Source of the DNA: Lindgomyces ingoldianus
Taxonomy: Eukaryota > Ascomycota > Dothideomycetes > Pleosporales > Lindgomycetaceae
Length of the DNA stretch: 64,000 nucleotides
Direction of reading: 5' to 3'
Assembly: GCF_010093535.1 (NCBI RefSeq)
Contig: NW_022985221.1
Coordinates: 1 to 64,000 of the forward strand
The notes beneath the pieces were generated by a model that saw nothing but the letters and a program-made list of their open reading frames with translations, was not told where the DNA came from and made no database searches. This document shows positions 47,401 to 60,400 of the stretch, one piece after another. The translations under genes were made by a program, and so were the position numbers. The number at the start of each line of letters is the position of its first letter. Positions within the stretch are counted from its first letter, which is position 1.

Positions 47401-49839
47401 ATTAAAAAATAGATAACCTTATTTTTATATAACTAAGACAGTATTTTTATTACTTTGTATAATTATATTCTGTATGTTATTAAAGTACGCACCTATTTAG
47501 TCTGCGTCTGCTAGAGATAGTAGGAACAGTGTTAGGGTGTCTAAAATGTAATATATTATGTTACTAACTAAGTTAGTAATTTATATAGTACTAATTAATT
47601 TTATTAATTTTTATTTTTTAAAGCTAATACTTTTTTTTTTTAGTATCTAGTCTACTTTTATATAAAGGAATTCTTGTAGGTATGCTTTAAGTTATAACTT
47701 CTTTATAGTAAAAATTCTTACTGCGCTAGTATTCTATAGTTTACTTTAGTATACTATATAGTATTAATCTTTAAAGATAAACTGTTCTGCGTATTCTTTA
47801 GGTTCTAGGCTGTAAATGTTCTCTGCAGTTGCGCAGTAAAGAAATGCAGTATTAGTAAAGTAGTTAATAATCTTCTTACTTTTTTTTATTTAAGTTATTA
47901 TTATTATGTAACTTTTTTTTTTTTACTCTAGTTTACTTTTAAACTTTTAAATATATATATTTACTTTTTTACATGTTAGTGTTTTATTATAGAATCTTTT
48001 ATATAAAGAGATATATTAGTGTTTTACATAAAATTAATTTATATAAAGATAATTTATTAACTAATATTTTTTTTTATAATAGACAAAGCATTACTTTAAT
48101 TATGTAAAGGACTATAGTCTAAATAATCCTCTATATCCCCTTAAGCTTCTTCTATGTTGTTAATAGCTATGTGTACATAGTAAGCTATATTGCCTATTAG
48201 TATAGTACACATCTTAGAATTTATTTATAAATGCATTATTTTATTAATTAATTATAACTTAAAGTGCTAAACAGAGGTTACTGTACAGTGCCTTATATAT
48301 AGGCTTAATTAAGAACATTACTTATTTAAGTTTAAGTTGCCTTTAGCATGCTTATATAATAGTAGTGTAAAGTAGTATTTTACCTTAAAATTATAAACTA
48401 AAAGCTTTTTATATAAAAGTAAGTTTATTAATTATAGCTTTAAAAGCTTTATATAAAGTTTTTATAAAGTTTTTATAAAGTTTTTTTACTTACTTTATAT
48501 AAAGCTTATTATTATCTAATCTATTTAATACTAGTTATAGTTTACATTAGTATTAAAGTAATTACTAAGCTGCTTATATAGTAACTTCTATAATTATTTT
48601 AAACTAATATTATAAAGGTAGAACATATATACACGCCTTTTAAAAATATTAGGAAAAATGCTTATATATAATGCCTTAAAAATAGTAAGGTGTTAGTAGA
48701 GCTTAATAAATACTATAGCCTTATTAGCTAAGATATTATATAGTTACCTTATATAGTTATTCTTCTTCTTTTATGCTTTCTAAAATTATATAACCTTTTT
48801 AGGCGTAAAGTTCTCTACTATAATATCTTATATAAGTAAAAGTTAGTATAGATTATATAGTAATTAAATTATATATAGTAGGTACAAGCTTTAGGGAATC
48901 TTATGCAGAGCTGTGGCTACAGGAATATGTAGCTGCCTAGTTATGCTCTTGTATAGTAAGCTATTATAAGGTAGTTATACTAATTACAGAGAAAGTATTA
49001 GGTCTATAGGTAATTTATATAAAAACATTCTTTATTATGTTAAGACTAGTAATAGTAGTAATAGTTTTATATAATGCTTTAGTAAAATAGTAAATATATA
49101 TTCTTTTTTTATAAGTTTATATAGTGTAGTAGCCTTTATTATGTCCTTTTTAAAGCTAATGCTTTTATTCTATAAAGTAGTAATTAGTTCTTATAAAAAT
49201 AGTTAGCTAAAATTTTTAAAGTGTATAAGCTTTTACTTTATAAAGTTATTTTAAAAGTTCTTAAGTATACATACATTTATTATGCTTAATATGTAGAGTT
49301 TTATAATTAAGTTAGCTGTATATAAATTAAGCTTTTTTTTAAGTGTGTTATTTAATAGTTTAATTTTATTTACTTAATTTTTAATGTTTATCTACTTTAC
49401 TAGGGTCTTTACTAAGATGCCTATAAAAAGTATGTATTAGTTATATGTTAATACATTATGTTAGCTAGTTATAGATAGAGCTAGCGTTGCTTATTACTTT
49501 ATAGTAGTTAATTATATGTTGTTGCGCGCTGTCTTACTTCTTATTGTACGCTACCTCTAAACAGCCTTGTGTAAAAAGATAAAACAAACCTCTTAGTATT
49601 AAATAAGCACTACTATTTATATAATACTTTTAAATAGTATTATATAGACAGGTTTCTTGCTCTTGCTTAGGTAACTAAATAAAGATTTATAGCTACTTAT
49701 ATATAAATTAAACTCTGTCTTTACTCTTACTAATTTATAGTTAAAGTAGTAAGAAAAAGAATTCTTTTTATATATAAACTTTTAAATAAAAAGGTATAAG
49801 AAAAGCTTTCTTTTTTATAGTATTTAAACTACTAATTAG
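44461..49839 (-). pseudogene. Degraded polyprotein of the Copia-like element
   Basis: Only the short open stretch at 46672-46854 and patches on either side are readable; the rest is an A/T matrix with stops in all frames. The expected order on the minus strand would be gag near 49 kb, integrase near 47-48 kb, reverse transcriptase near 45-46 kb, but catalytic motifs could not be seen with confidence. Confidence 0.55.
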
Positions 49840-50091
49840 TGTTAAATAAACTCTCTGCTAGCTAGCACTTAGTGTTAGCAAATGCGTACAAGACAGAGAG
49901 GTTTGCACAGTGTAAACATTGCACAGGGGTGTTAGGTAACTAGTGTTAATTACTTCTTGTTGTTTCTATTGTACAAAGGAAAGGGGTTAATATAGTCCTA
50001 AACTCTGCGCACGGATCTCCGTGCACAGGGATCCGGGCGCATCCGAGCCACGTGACTATCAACCAGGCGCCCGAATATCACTATTCGGACA
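49840..50091 (-). repeat. Right LTR of the Copia-like element (5' LTR), 252 bp
   Basis: Starts TGTTAAATAA and ends TATTCGGACA. The outer 80-90 bp (about 50005-50091) keep GCGCACGGATCTCCGTGCAC and CACGTGACTATC, where the left LTR has A and T. Confidence 0.9.
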
Positions 50092-50095
50092 TACG

Positions 50096-50594
50096 AATCA
50101 TTTGGAGCAACGATTAATATAATTAGCACCGAGGGACGAAAGCAGTGAACACTTAGTTAATGCCCTTTTCTGACTCATCGACATTTCCCCATAGCTGTAT
50201 TTTCTTTAGAAAACACGACCCTTTCCCACGACACAATCCTCAAATCTTGTCGACTCGTTTCTTACATGACTGTCTTGCTTCTTACCACCCCTCCCTAAAT
50301 CTATAATAAGAGGCTCTAGGTTCTCGAGTATATCTATCTCTGCGGCGGAAATAAAGCCTCCTAGCCTTCTATTTTCGCATTTGTGTGAGGGAAATCTTTG
50401 CTTATCTCTCTTGAGATTACTGCCACAAGCCCAGCTTCGGTATGGGTTACTCTCTTACTCCCTCTTCAATATTCACTTGGAGATTGTACTGAGAACCTTT
50501 TAACAGGGCACCTTCTTCCTGTTAAACTTTCTATCCTCCTTAACCCCTGATGAACCATTGACCTAACCGAAAAGTCCCACATGAGAGATCCCAC
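50096..50594. other. Flank of the Copia-like element, no gene recognised
   Basis: Base composition returns to normal directly after the LTR. No open frame with features. It may contain the 3' untranslated region of the broken gene to the right. Confidence 0.45.
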
Positions 50595-51700
50595 TCAACC
50601 CTTCTCATGCACTGGCATACCTGCAAGGAGCTCAGGAAGAGTGATCTCAATAGACAACTCCATTGGAAAATCCACCTCACCTCTACCCATGTCAAACACC
50701 TTCATCTCCTTCATGCTAGCCTTCGAGTCCAAATACTTGATTTGTTGTTGTTTCCTTCCCCAGTCCCAAAATCCACGAAAGCAGACAAGCAACACAAGAA
50801 CCCCAACCCCAACACCCACGCCCACACCAATATGAACATTTGCTCTCAAACGCTCTAGTCTCAGAGCTCTCGAGGGACTAGATGCCACGCTCGCCCCAGC
50901 GCCAATGCCCGCAACAGCCGTTTCCGAAACCCTCACAGACGCCACCGCTGACGACATTTACGCCAACGGCAAACTCGTTTTCGGCGCCCCACTGCTGCTA
51001 GCGGCTTGGAGCAAAGTCAATTCTGTAGATTCCCAATATACCGTGTACGAATAGTGTTCGATACCGCCGCTGAATCTCTCAGACGGCATGATATTAGCTG
51101 GAATCGAGCTCCAGGTGCCCAGACTACTCAAATGTACACGGTATACACATTGATGGAGTAGGCGGATTTGGAGCAGTCTAGGATAGCGCCAAAGTTACCC
51201 ATGAGGATGAGATTACTAGGGAGGGGAATATTAGTGGATTTGTTTGCTGGGCTAATTTTGCTTTCTTCTTGATTGAATTGGACTGGATTAATATGGTTTA
51301 CTCTGCTTTCACCTTCTCTACTTCTCAAGCAATATAAAACTGACATCGACTTAAAACTGACATCGACTTAAAACTGACATCGACTTAAAACACACAAGCG
51401 AACTTACACTCTATAACAAAGCGCGCTCGTAGTCGTCCTTATCCCCTGGACCTCCTACCCCACATGCGCCGTCTCGCATACTGCAGACACACTTCGGAGC
51501 TATATCTCACAAACGGATACTGGTCTTCATTCCACTGCTTAGGCTGACAATTCGCCCACAATGGGTCCGTGTGATCGTCCCACACGTCGTCAGTCCATCC
51601 AGTCTGGCTTTCTACCCGGCAGATGAGGAAGCGGTTGGAGCAGCTGATTTGGAGCGAGAAGCGTGGTGAGTGCTAGTGTGGGCCTTGTGGGCGTGTAGGG
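50595..51700 (-). pseudogene. Probably broken gene for a secreted or membrane protein
   Basis: On the minus strand a chain of segments looks like one former gene. About 51670-51465 reads CSNRFLICRVESQTGW and DDHTDPLWANC, a cysteine-bearing extracellular-type segment; 51346-51131 reads to LDCSKSAYSINVYTVYI; 51128-50961 reads SSLGTWSSIPANIMP onwards in another frame; then TAA at 50958-50960; then, in the same frame as the segment before it, 50957-50595 with one membrane segment (GVGVGVGVGVLVLLVC) and a short cytoplasmic tail. So there is one frame break near 51129 and one in-frame stop at 50958. An intron hiding these is possible, but no good splice pair fits. I do not recognise the family. The stop codon TAA could come from CAA by a C to T change at CpA. 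If the stop is real the anchor is lost. Confidence 0.5.
51336..51386. repeat. Tandem repeat, three exact 17-bp units
   Basis: The unit AAAACTGACATCGACTT occurs three times without change, followed by AAAACACAC. It lies between two segments of the broken membrane-protein gene, in what would be an intron or an expanded non-coding stretch. Confidence 0.9.
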
Positions 51701-54700
51701 CTGCGGGTGGTAGGAGAAGAGTCGGGGTTATTTTGAGAGTTGTGGGAGGGGCTAATGTGGGAGGGTAGGATGAGTGCGGCATTATGGGTGGATGAGGAGA
51801 GAGGTGGAGGTGGGGTAGAGTGCTTATGTATGTATCGTTGGGGTTGAGAAAGGGAATACGGTTGGAATTGCGTTTAATCTTGAATCTTCCGCTTCAGCCT
51901 TGTGCCATGTGTCGGTTGAGCTGACGGGTATGTCTGAAGTTTGTAACTGAGAATTATATAACCGCCTCTTTGTCCTATTATAACAGTCCGCTCTCAATCC
52001 TGCCGGTATCGGTCAATCCTATGCAGAGTTTACGCAGCTCTAAAAGCCAAATGCAGTAGTAGAGCGTGAGCGTTCGTGCTCGGCCAAAGCATGTAGAGTA
52101 AAGGGGACTATGTGCCAAGGAATACCACTGCCTTTACAAGCTAATGATGACTGGCTTTGAATGCTACTACAACTTTATTCCACTACTTCATCAATATGAC
52201 AACACCACCTCACGACAAAACAACATGCGGCTGGCAGGTGCTGCTCCGGCTTTCCAGCCAGAGCATGCAAGACCTAAGATTGCCCATACATCGAAATTTG
52301 GTTTCGAGGGCTCGTAGAGTCAAGCAATTGAAGCGCCGAAGTGCTAGTGGTGGGGACTACGCGACCTTATTCTCCGTCCATCCCATATTTTCTCGATCGG
52401 GCGATATCTTAGACTGCATCTTCAACCTGGGGCCATCTGGGCAAACATGCGTTGAAAGGATGTGGTTGTCTAGTATTATCGAATGAAAACTCCTCTTAAT
52501 CTCTTCGATTCCAAATTCCAGGTCTACGGATGCCTAAGAAGCCACATGCAATAATACCTCAACTATACACTACCCCATCCCGATACCGCCAAAATCTCCG
52601 AGTCCTGGTGTCCCTCCATCCATGATGATCGATCAAGCACTGCAGAACAAACACGATCTGTCACGATTGCGACTCACCACTGTCTTTGGAACATCTCCTG
52701 CAAGTCCGACTCGATCTGTCAACAGTGTGCCTCGGTGCTGGCACGTTGCATGAAGTCGGAGGCACGCCAGCTGGGAATATGACTCGCGAAACCTTGCATA
52801 TTGGCGTTTTGACGTTGGAAGTGTTGCGGAAGTTTGTGGTGGAGAAGAAGGGAGATGGTAGTGAAACTGATGGTGTGAAGAGTAAAGAAGATTGTGTTAG
52901 TAATCATGGAAAGAAGGTGTTCTGGAAATGAGGAACATGGAGAGGAGGAAAAAGCAAAGACGTCGATGTTCCTAATGCCAAAAAATTTCTGTGGCCTGAG
53001 AGGCAAAAGAAGAGACTGAAGGACTTTGGTATGCCCATACTGTGTCTTTTCCCAAATGTGATTGGAAGGGGAAGATAGTGATGTTTGATTTTCACGATTG
53101 AGGACAGCTACTCCAGTGTCTACCTTTTGGCTGTACATTTTAAAAGTGCTTGAGGTTTGCTATCGACAACTTATATCAAGAGTTAGAAAAACAGGCGCCA
53201 GGTTCTATCGAAATCCCGAAGCATAAATCAGGATGGGAGGTAGAGTAAAGATGCTGATACAATGATCCCAGCTTGCGTCTCTTAGCACTGAAAAGAAATG
53301 CACCCCACCACCTCAACTTCAACGAGGCCTTCATTATATTTGTTACGAAGACGATAGAAGCTCATCAGCACATATATGTAGGTATGCACAGGTATCCGGT
53401 ACTTCTCATCGATGGCATTGAAGAGGCTTAGACTCAGCATGAAACCGAGCTTTGCAAGGCTTAATCGCGAGAAGACTGACTACTGTAATCTCGCTGCTAG
53501 CACTGTTGATGTTGGCCTACGAGATTAGACAATAAAGTTAAGGAATCGACGGAGGGAGATCTTTTCGGGCGATCATAGGTCGCGCGGCCAAGGGCAGATC
53601 CCACGTTGTCCTCCAGCCTTTCTCCCGGTAGCGGAAGGTTACGAGAATAGGTGATCAATAACATATGCCTCGGGGCTTATCCGGAGGATCCTCCGCTGTG
53701 AGTGGTTAGTTGCCAGATAAAAGTAAGTGTAGATGGTGGGGTAGTTAAGCCGGGGAAAGGCTTCGGCAGGAGGATCAATAACGACATGCAAACTTCGAAG
53801 TCATACACCGCTTCGTATTGTACACCAGTTCGACGCCACATGACTCGCTGTTGGTGCAGGTAACGAATAGGCTAATCTCAAGTCTACTCGCCAACAGTCC
53901 TTGAGGCAGGCCACTGTCGATGAGGTGAGGTACAGTAGAATTTAGGTTTTGAATAAGAAAATAGTTCATGCCAATGAGGTCGCACAGCATTTCCCCGCAA
54001 TGATCGTTGACGAAGTTCTCTCAGGGAATGGAGGGCGATCTAGGCTCGATGTTTTGCGCCGTTTAAATATCGTTAGCTGGGCGGATAAAGAGGGAGTGGG
54101 GCATAATCCTCGGGATACGCTGATCTGTTGGCCAGGAATCGTCGAAATACCCTGAAACATAGAATAATCGCACACGGAAATAGCCAGCTAGTGGAGAAAG
54201 ATAAATGTCGGTGCTCAGAAATATTGAATCGAAGTATCTGCAGACCTCGAGGTACGTACTGATTTGCAGCTCGACCAATGGCTAGAACCTGCATCAGCCT
54301 CACAATTTGAAGTGCAGAGGTAGTGTTGTTGCCCCACCCGCACTGGATAGAAACAGGAAATCGTATGTTCTTATGCAGCAGGATGGTTCAACGGCGGCAT
54401 CAGACTAATCAAAGTGGATACTTTGAAGTGCTTGCAGGACGCAAAGACGGAGGAAGGTGTACCGCAGAGGAAAGAGCCGTGAATGCCGGTATTGTCCAAA
54501 ATATCGACGGCGCTATTGCGCAACGGACTTGAATCTTGATGTCTCCACCATGTCGTATTCGCCCGATTGGGGATGTGATTGATGAGGCGATGATTGATAA
54601 GGATGTGATGACGTTCTCACGAAGGGCTGGAATTGAAGGGAATGAGGGGCATACTTAGACTTCTTCTACTTAGTGGCGAGTGAGATCAAAAGCTGAACCT

Positions 54701-57409
54701 TTTCTACTATGCGATGAGGGCCAGAGATTCTCTTAGAGTCGAAAGGATCAGTTTTAGCAGGAGCATCTAATGTCAAAGGCTGACGGTCCGCAAGTTCTGT
54801 TGCTAGGTATGTTGCAAAGGAGCGGGGATGCGGGGATTGTGTAAGAGCGGGTCAAGGGTCCGGTAAGGGTCTGCTCAGTGAAGGCATGCAAAGCAGCGAG
54901 GGGGACAAATTATTGTGAAGCATTAAAGTTGAAGTGTGACGAACAGGAGCATCCTGGTGTTGATCTTCGAGATGGAGAGCCGTGCCCAACAAGGAAGTCG
55001 TAGTTTTAGTGCGGGGCACTAACGCCAACCACCATAACACTAACCTCTGAGTGTCTGAGTTGGTTTTCATCATGTCTACCTAGTATGTATTGCGTGAATC
55101 TGCAGGTGTTGGGGAACACGAGCTTCGAAGGTTGTCATCCGAACATCTCCTCTTCACCGCGACGGACTTGCGGAGGAGTAACATGCAGCTAGGCGTACAT
55201 CCTCAAGGTCGGGAACCTCTTGCATGGATGTCTCCTTGTTTTTGCATTTCACATCACATGGTGAGCGGATGAGGCGTGCAGTTCATGCCCTCTGCCGATA
55301 GTTAGCTTTGGGTGCCGGAAAACAAATATCAGCCGTTCTTAAGACATGAAATGCAGGACGTGGCCAATCGAAGGATTTCAAGAAAGCTAATTTGCTAAAT
55401 TATTATGGCTGATATTTCTGGGAGGCCGGTATATTCTTGCCTCACCTCGATAAAGAGCTCGCCCAAGACTCATCATTCAAAATGGTGAGCGGGGCAGGAT
55501 GCTTGCTGAATATCTCAAAGAAACTATCGCTAGGTCCCCGTTTCGTGATAGTCGGCACAGACCATCTGTTGTTGCAATTGATATTGACTGCTCGCGCTGT
55601 GGCTGGGATCGTTAAATTACGCAATGGATTTGGTTAGACACTCGGGGTGACATGCAGGTGCTCCAATGTGAGCGCAGACCTACGCCGCAGGCTCCTAGTG
55701 AACGAGGTAATGGATGAAGTAGGTTCGCCGCGTCGTACGATGCGAACAGGAAATGCGAATCAGAAGCAGCGTAAACCTTCAACAACCGCGTCGACTGGTG
55801 TGGTGAAAAAGGGGCTCAAAGGTCGTAGTGCTCTTTTGGGCTGGCTGGCGATTCAGCCACCACGCGTCGAAGGGAGATCGCCATGCTGAAGAGGTCGAGA
55901 AGGGTACCCGACGCCCCAAATCTCGTTCACATGTTTCAGGTTCGGCGCCCCGAAGACGAGGTTTCTTTTCGCAGAGTGGATTGCGGGAAGCGTATCCGAT
56001 GGTGGAGGCCGGAATGGCTCCCTCAAGCAGTCAGGGTCCTCATCACAGATGACAGCTGCAGCCTCGTCACCTGTGAACCGAGTACTGGCCACAACTTGGC
56101 AAGCCAGGAGCAGACAAAGACTCGCCTCGCAGTCTAGCTCCGGATTGCCGTTGATGAAACACGCCCGATACTTTTGTTGGAGTAGTTTGGCAATGGCTGG
56201 GGGAAGGGAGGGTAGGGAACGCGACTCGTCCCCAAGCAACTCGAGGCGTGCATTATAAACGTTTCGCCCGAAGCATTATGAAGCTGAGGAACAGAACGTT
56301 CCGGATGCTTATTTATAACAGCGGGTGTCAAGAGGAGAGGGGAGAAGAAACGGGATGGAATTAACAAGATAGATGTTTGAAGAACCTGGATAGAGGTCTA
56401 GAGCTGTGACATGACACCTGTAGAAGAAAACGGCGACCTAAGGAGCCTAGCGTAAAGAAGGGTTGCGGAAGCCCTCCGGTTGCGATTGTTGTCAGCAGTG
56501 AAGGGTTAGACTCTGAGAGAGGAGAAGAAACGTGGACGCTGGTGCTGGCGTTGGGCCGGCAGCGGAGGTCTTCTTGTGTGGTTCATCCACGTTTTCGCAC
56601 CACATGCCGGGCCGGGCAATTTCCCTCAGAACCAACGCTGGCACACTGGATACATGCTGCACCGTGGGACCAGTGGATGCGTCGGGGGGGGGTGGCGGGC
56701 GGGTTTTAGGAGCAGCAGGAACAAGCAAGAAGCAGTGCAGAAGCGCAGCAGAAGCGCAGAGGCACCGAAGCAGAAGCAAACGTGGGCGGGTCGCACAACC
56801 GCACAACGGCGGCTTTTCCCAGGCCGGCGAGTGAGGCCACGAACTGCACACCGTGACGCGATGGCCCATCACGAACCTTGGAAAGCTCCAGTCGAGCGAG
56901 GGACGGGATTATCGCGGGCAGGGCGCGGCAGACGCAGCCAGATTCGCTTCTGTAATGACCCGGCGCCTGCCCCCTTGCTATCAGCTCAAGCTCCCACAAT
57001 TCCCCCTGACTAGCGTCAACAGAGGGCAGAGAGCACCACCGCGACCAGAACCTACGTGCTCTCCATCACCAAAATTTCTTCCGCCCGCACTTTTGTCCGC
57101 TCTCCACCTTCACCCACCTCTCCCACCGCCCCTCTGCATCGCGCGCTCGCCACGCTGCGTTCTCGCTCGCTCGCTCGCTGGATGAACCTCTCGCGCTTGG
57201 GGGATCCAGGCTAAATCCGTGCCCACGTCGCCTCGCCCGCCGTTTTCGCATGACACCCGGGCCAAACAATTCTACCCACAACCACTTTATTCTCGACCGG
57301 CACTGTGTCCAACACCAGCCCATCCGCGCGCAACTCTACCATAGTATTCTACAGGATCCTGCGCACGACCCTCTAAACTGCTCCCCGGCTCCGCCGCACG
57401 CCGGCAGTA
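51701..57409. other. Long gene-poor stretch of ordinary base composition
   Basis: Short open frames (60-145 codons) overlap on both strands and none shows a domain. A minus-strand stretch at about 52575-53000 (PICKVSRVIFPAGVPPTSCN in one frame, GGTPGLGDFGGIGMG in a later one) looks protein-like and may be the end of a gene or a decayed gene. 55853-56239 minus (128 codons, with several cysteines) was also considered. The last kilobase (about 56500-57409) is GC- and pyrimidine-rich with a GCTCGCTCGCTCGCTGG run and probably forms the kinesin promoter and 5' untranslated region. No transposon ends were seen. Confidence 0.45.
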
Positions 57410-60400
57410 ATGGCCTCTCCGCCTGGGTCGCCCGCCGGCATCCAGCGTCCCTTGAGTGCCATGATCCGCTCAAACCGCTCCTCGAGTCGCATGAGTATGA
57501 GCAGCAAGCACGGCGGAGGCAGTCGTGCCTCAGATGAAGACTCGAAGACGGCGGTCAAAGTCGGTATGTTTACTGCGCGCCTTATGCACCCTCCCCGCAA
57601 TCCAAAATCTCTAACCCGCCTCTAATGCAGCTGTCCGCGTCCGCCCTCCGCTCCAACCTGGAGACCCGGGCTTCGACCTCGTCCCAACGCGCTTTCGCGG
57701 CGCAACCTGTCAGGTCACGTCGCCATCGAGCCTGGCGGTCGATGCCTCCGGTGGTCGCAAGATCTTCGTCTTCGACCGTGTGTTCGGCGAGGACATCGAC
57801 CAGGAGGGTGTCTTCGAATACGTCACCGAGAGCGTGAGCTCTTTCGTGCAGGGCTACAATGTCTCCATCCTCGCGTATGGCCAGTCCGGTGCCGGAAAGT
57901 CGTACACCATGGGCACCACCGGCCCTCGGGAGCAGGGCAATGCGAAGATAATGGGTAGGCCTGATCCCTCCGTCATCCGGCGCAAATGCCTGAGGCACCA
58001 GCGACCTCACTAACTGCGACTGCCAGGCATAATCCCTCGTGCAGCTGCTGTGTTGTTCGATAGGCTCGACGGCACAAACAGCCGGGCCCCTGGCTCTGGC
58101 ATCCGCGCTCCTTCACGCATTTCTGGGATAGGAATGCAGAGCTTCGCTAGATCGACCGCGAACAAGAACTGGCAGCTAAAAGCGACATATGTTGAGGTAA
58201 GTGCGGTGGGCTGGTTGTGTTGCGACCTTGCTGATGGGCTTAGATCTACAACGAGCAACTCCGCGACCTTCTCCTACCTGAGACCACACCCCTCCATGAA
58301 CGACCCGTTGTGGCCATTCGCGAAGACACCAAGGGCCGCATTCTGCTGACCGGCTTAACCCAAGTCCAGATTAACTCGATTGAGGATTTGCTAAATGCCC
58401 TGAACTTTGGATCCGCAATTCGTCAGACCGATGCAACAGCGGTCAACGCAAAGTCATCTCGTTCTCATGCCGTCTTCAGTCTCAACCTAGTCCAGAAGAA
58501 GAGCTCCACAGCGCCACTCACCACGCGAGAAAAACGCATGTCCGTGCCCATTGAAGCCATGTCTGGCAGTAGCGAGAGCTGGATCACCGTTGACAGCAAA
58601 CTTCACTTTGTCGATCTGGCTGGTAGCGAAAGGCTGAAGAACACTCAAGCGCAAGGCGAGAGGGCGAAGGAAGGTATTTCCATTAATGCTGGACTGGCGA
58701 GCTTGGGAAAGGTCATCTCGCAGCTATCTTCTCGCTCACACGGCTCGCACGTTTCCTACCGAGATTCAAAACTTACCCGACTCCTCCAAGATTCTCTCGG
58801 CGGTAATGCCATCACGTACATGATTGCATGTGTCAACCCCGCCGAATTCCACCTAAGCGAAACCCTAAACACGGTTCAGTACGCGCAGCGTGCCCGAGCC
58901 ATTCAGATCAAACCCCAGATTCAGCAAGTCTCAGATGACAGCGACAAACAGGCGGTGATCGAGCGACTACGAGCCGAGGTGTCGTTTCTGCGTGATCAGA
59001 TCAGATTATCCGAGAGGACCGACCGGAAGAAGGCTTCCCCTCAGGACCGTGCTGAACGGCAGCAGGAGCGTGAAAACGAGCTACAGAACCATTTGCTCGA
59101 TATTCAAGAGAACTACAACGCTCTTAGCACCCGCCACGCGAAGCTAATCTCAGAAATCACAAAAGCCCGCGACAATGAGTCCGCAGACACACCTATGCTC
59201 AAGGATGCCATTGGTGACACCGCTTTGGAGAGGCTAAAGCGGTCCAACTCCTTTGCGGAAGCGGTGGAGTCGGTCGTCCTGGAATATGAGAAGACAATTC
59301 AAAGTCTGGAATCGTCGCTGTCTAATACGCGCTCTTCCCTTTCAACAAATGAGAGCGAGTTGCTTGAAAAGGAAACGAGAATTGCCTTTTTAGAGAGCCA
59401 AACACAACAGCTCCAAGCCCGTATTCAGAAGGCTATGGACCGTGAAGTAAGCAATGAAGACTATGTTAAGACCCTCGAGGCCCAGGTCGATAGTTCAGCA
59501 TCTGGTATCGAGAAGAACGACACCACCATCTCGGACCTGCGCGAGAAATTGCAGAGGGCTCGTGAAAACGAAGCCAGCTGTGAAGATTACATCTCCACCC
59601 TTGAAGAACGGCTCGCGGAGAACGAACAGGAGGTTGAGTTGATGCAGCGAGAAATAGAGCGCCTGAAACATGTGGTGGAACGACAACGGAGTGTCGGGAA
59701 GCTCGATAACCTTCTCTATGAGCTTGACAACATCCGACAGACCGAAGTCAAACCCGAGGAACATCTTGTGAACGGACATTCCAAGAAGAACAGCGATCCG
59801 TTCCTTGAAAAGAGGTCATCGGGTGGCAGCAACAGACAGTTTAATTCCAATGTCGACGCCATTGCCGAAGAGGACGATACTGAGCGACCTACTACTTCTG
59901 GAGCTGGTGCTGCCACTACTACAGTCCGTACAGTGGAGCACAGCGAAGATAGGGAAGCCCCAGCTGTCCAAACGGCGGATTTGGCACCTGAGGAAGTTGC
60001 TGACATGCCTCAAAGTCCCGCTCAATCCAAGTATGTGGCAGACAAGCTCGACTCTGTCACTCAAGAGCTATTTGATCTCCGCGTGGAGCATGAGGCCACC
60101 GTCCAAGATTACGACAGGCTTGAAAGCAAGTACCAGGAGGCTTTGCGGACGTTGGCAGCGCTTCAGGATGCTGTCGACGAAGCACGTCACCGTAGACCTT
60201 CATTGACGTCGTCTACCCGGCCAACATCTTTTTTAGCAGACGCGGGGGTGAATGGACTCAGGGAGGATGGACAACCATCATCCTCGCGGACATTATCATC
60301 GGAGTTGTCCTTAGCGGAATCTACCAATACATCCAACCCAGAGGAGGAGGCCTACGCGACCACCGAGACATCTGATGCCGAGACGGCTCAGCTCAGATCG

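Larger units (their letters stand above)
44209..50091 (-). mobile_element. Copia-like LTR retrotransposon relic
   Basis: Two LTRs of exactly 252 bp (44209-44460 and 49840-50091) bound 5.4 kb of very AT-rich DNA. TACG lies on both outer sides (44205-44208 and 50092-50095); a fifth base differs (G or A), so the duplication is either 4 bp or 5 bp with one change. A minus-strand fragment near 46672-46854 (LQIAIKALNNIAKLN...LIPTLLIFKTYLR) resembles a stretch I associate with fungal Copia polyproteins between integrase and reverse transcriptase, which gives the orientation. Class assignment rests on that fragment only. Confidence 0.8.

Noticed and set aside
52719..53138. 139-codon minus-strand frame
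   Set aside because: Its frame competes with two other protein-like frames of the same strand; no domain or consistent exon chain could be fixed.
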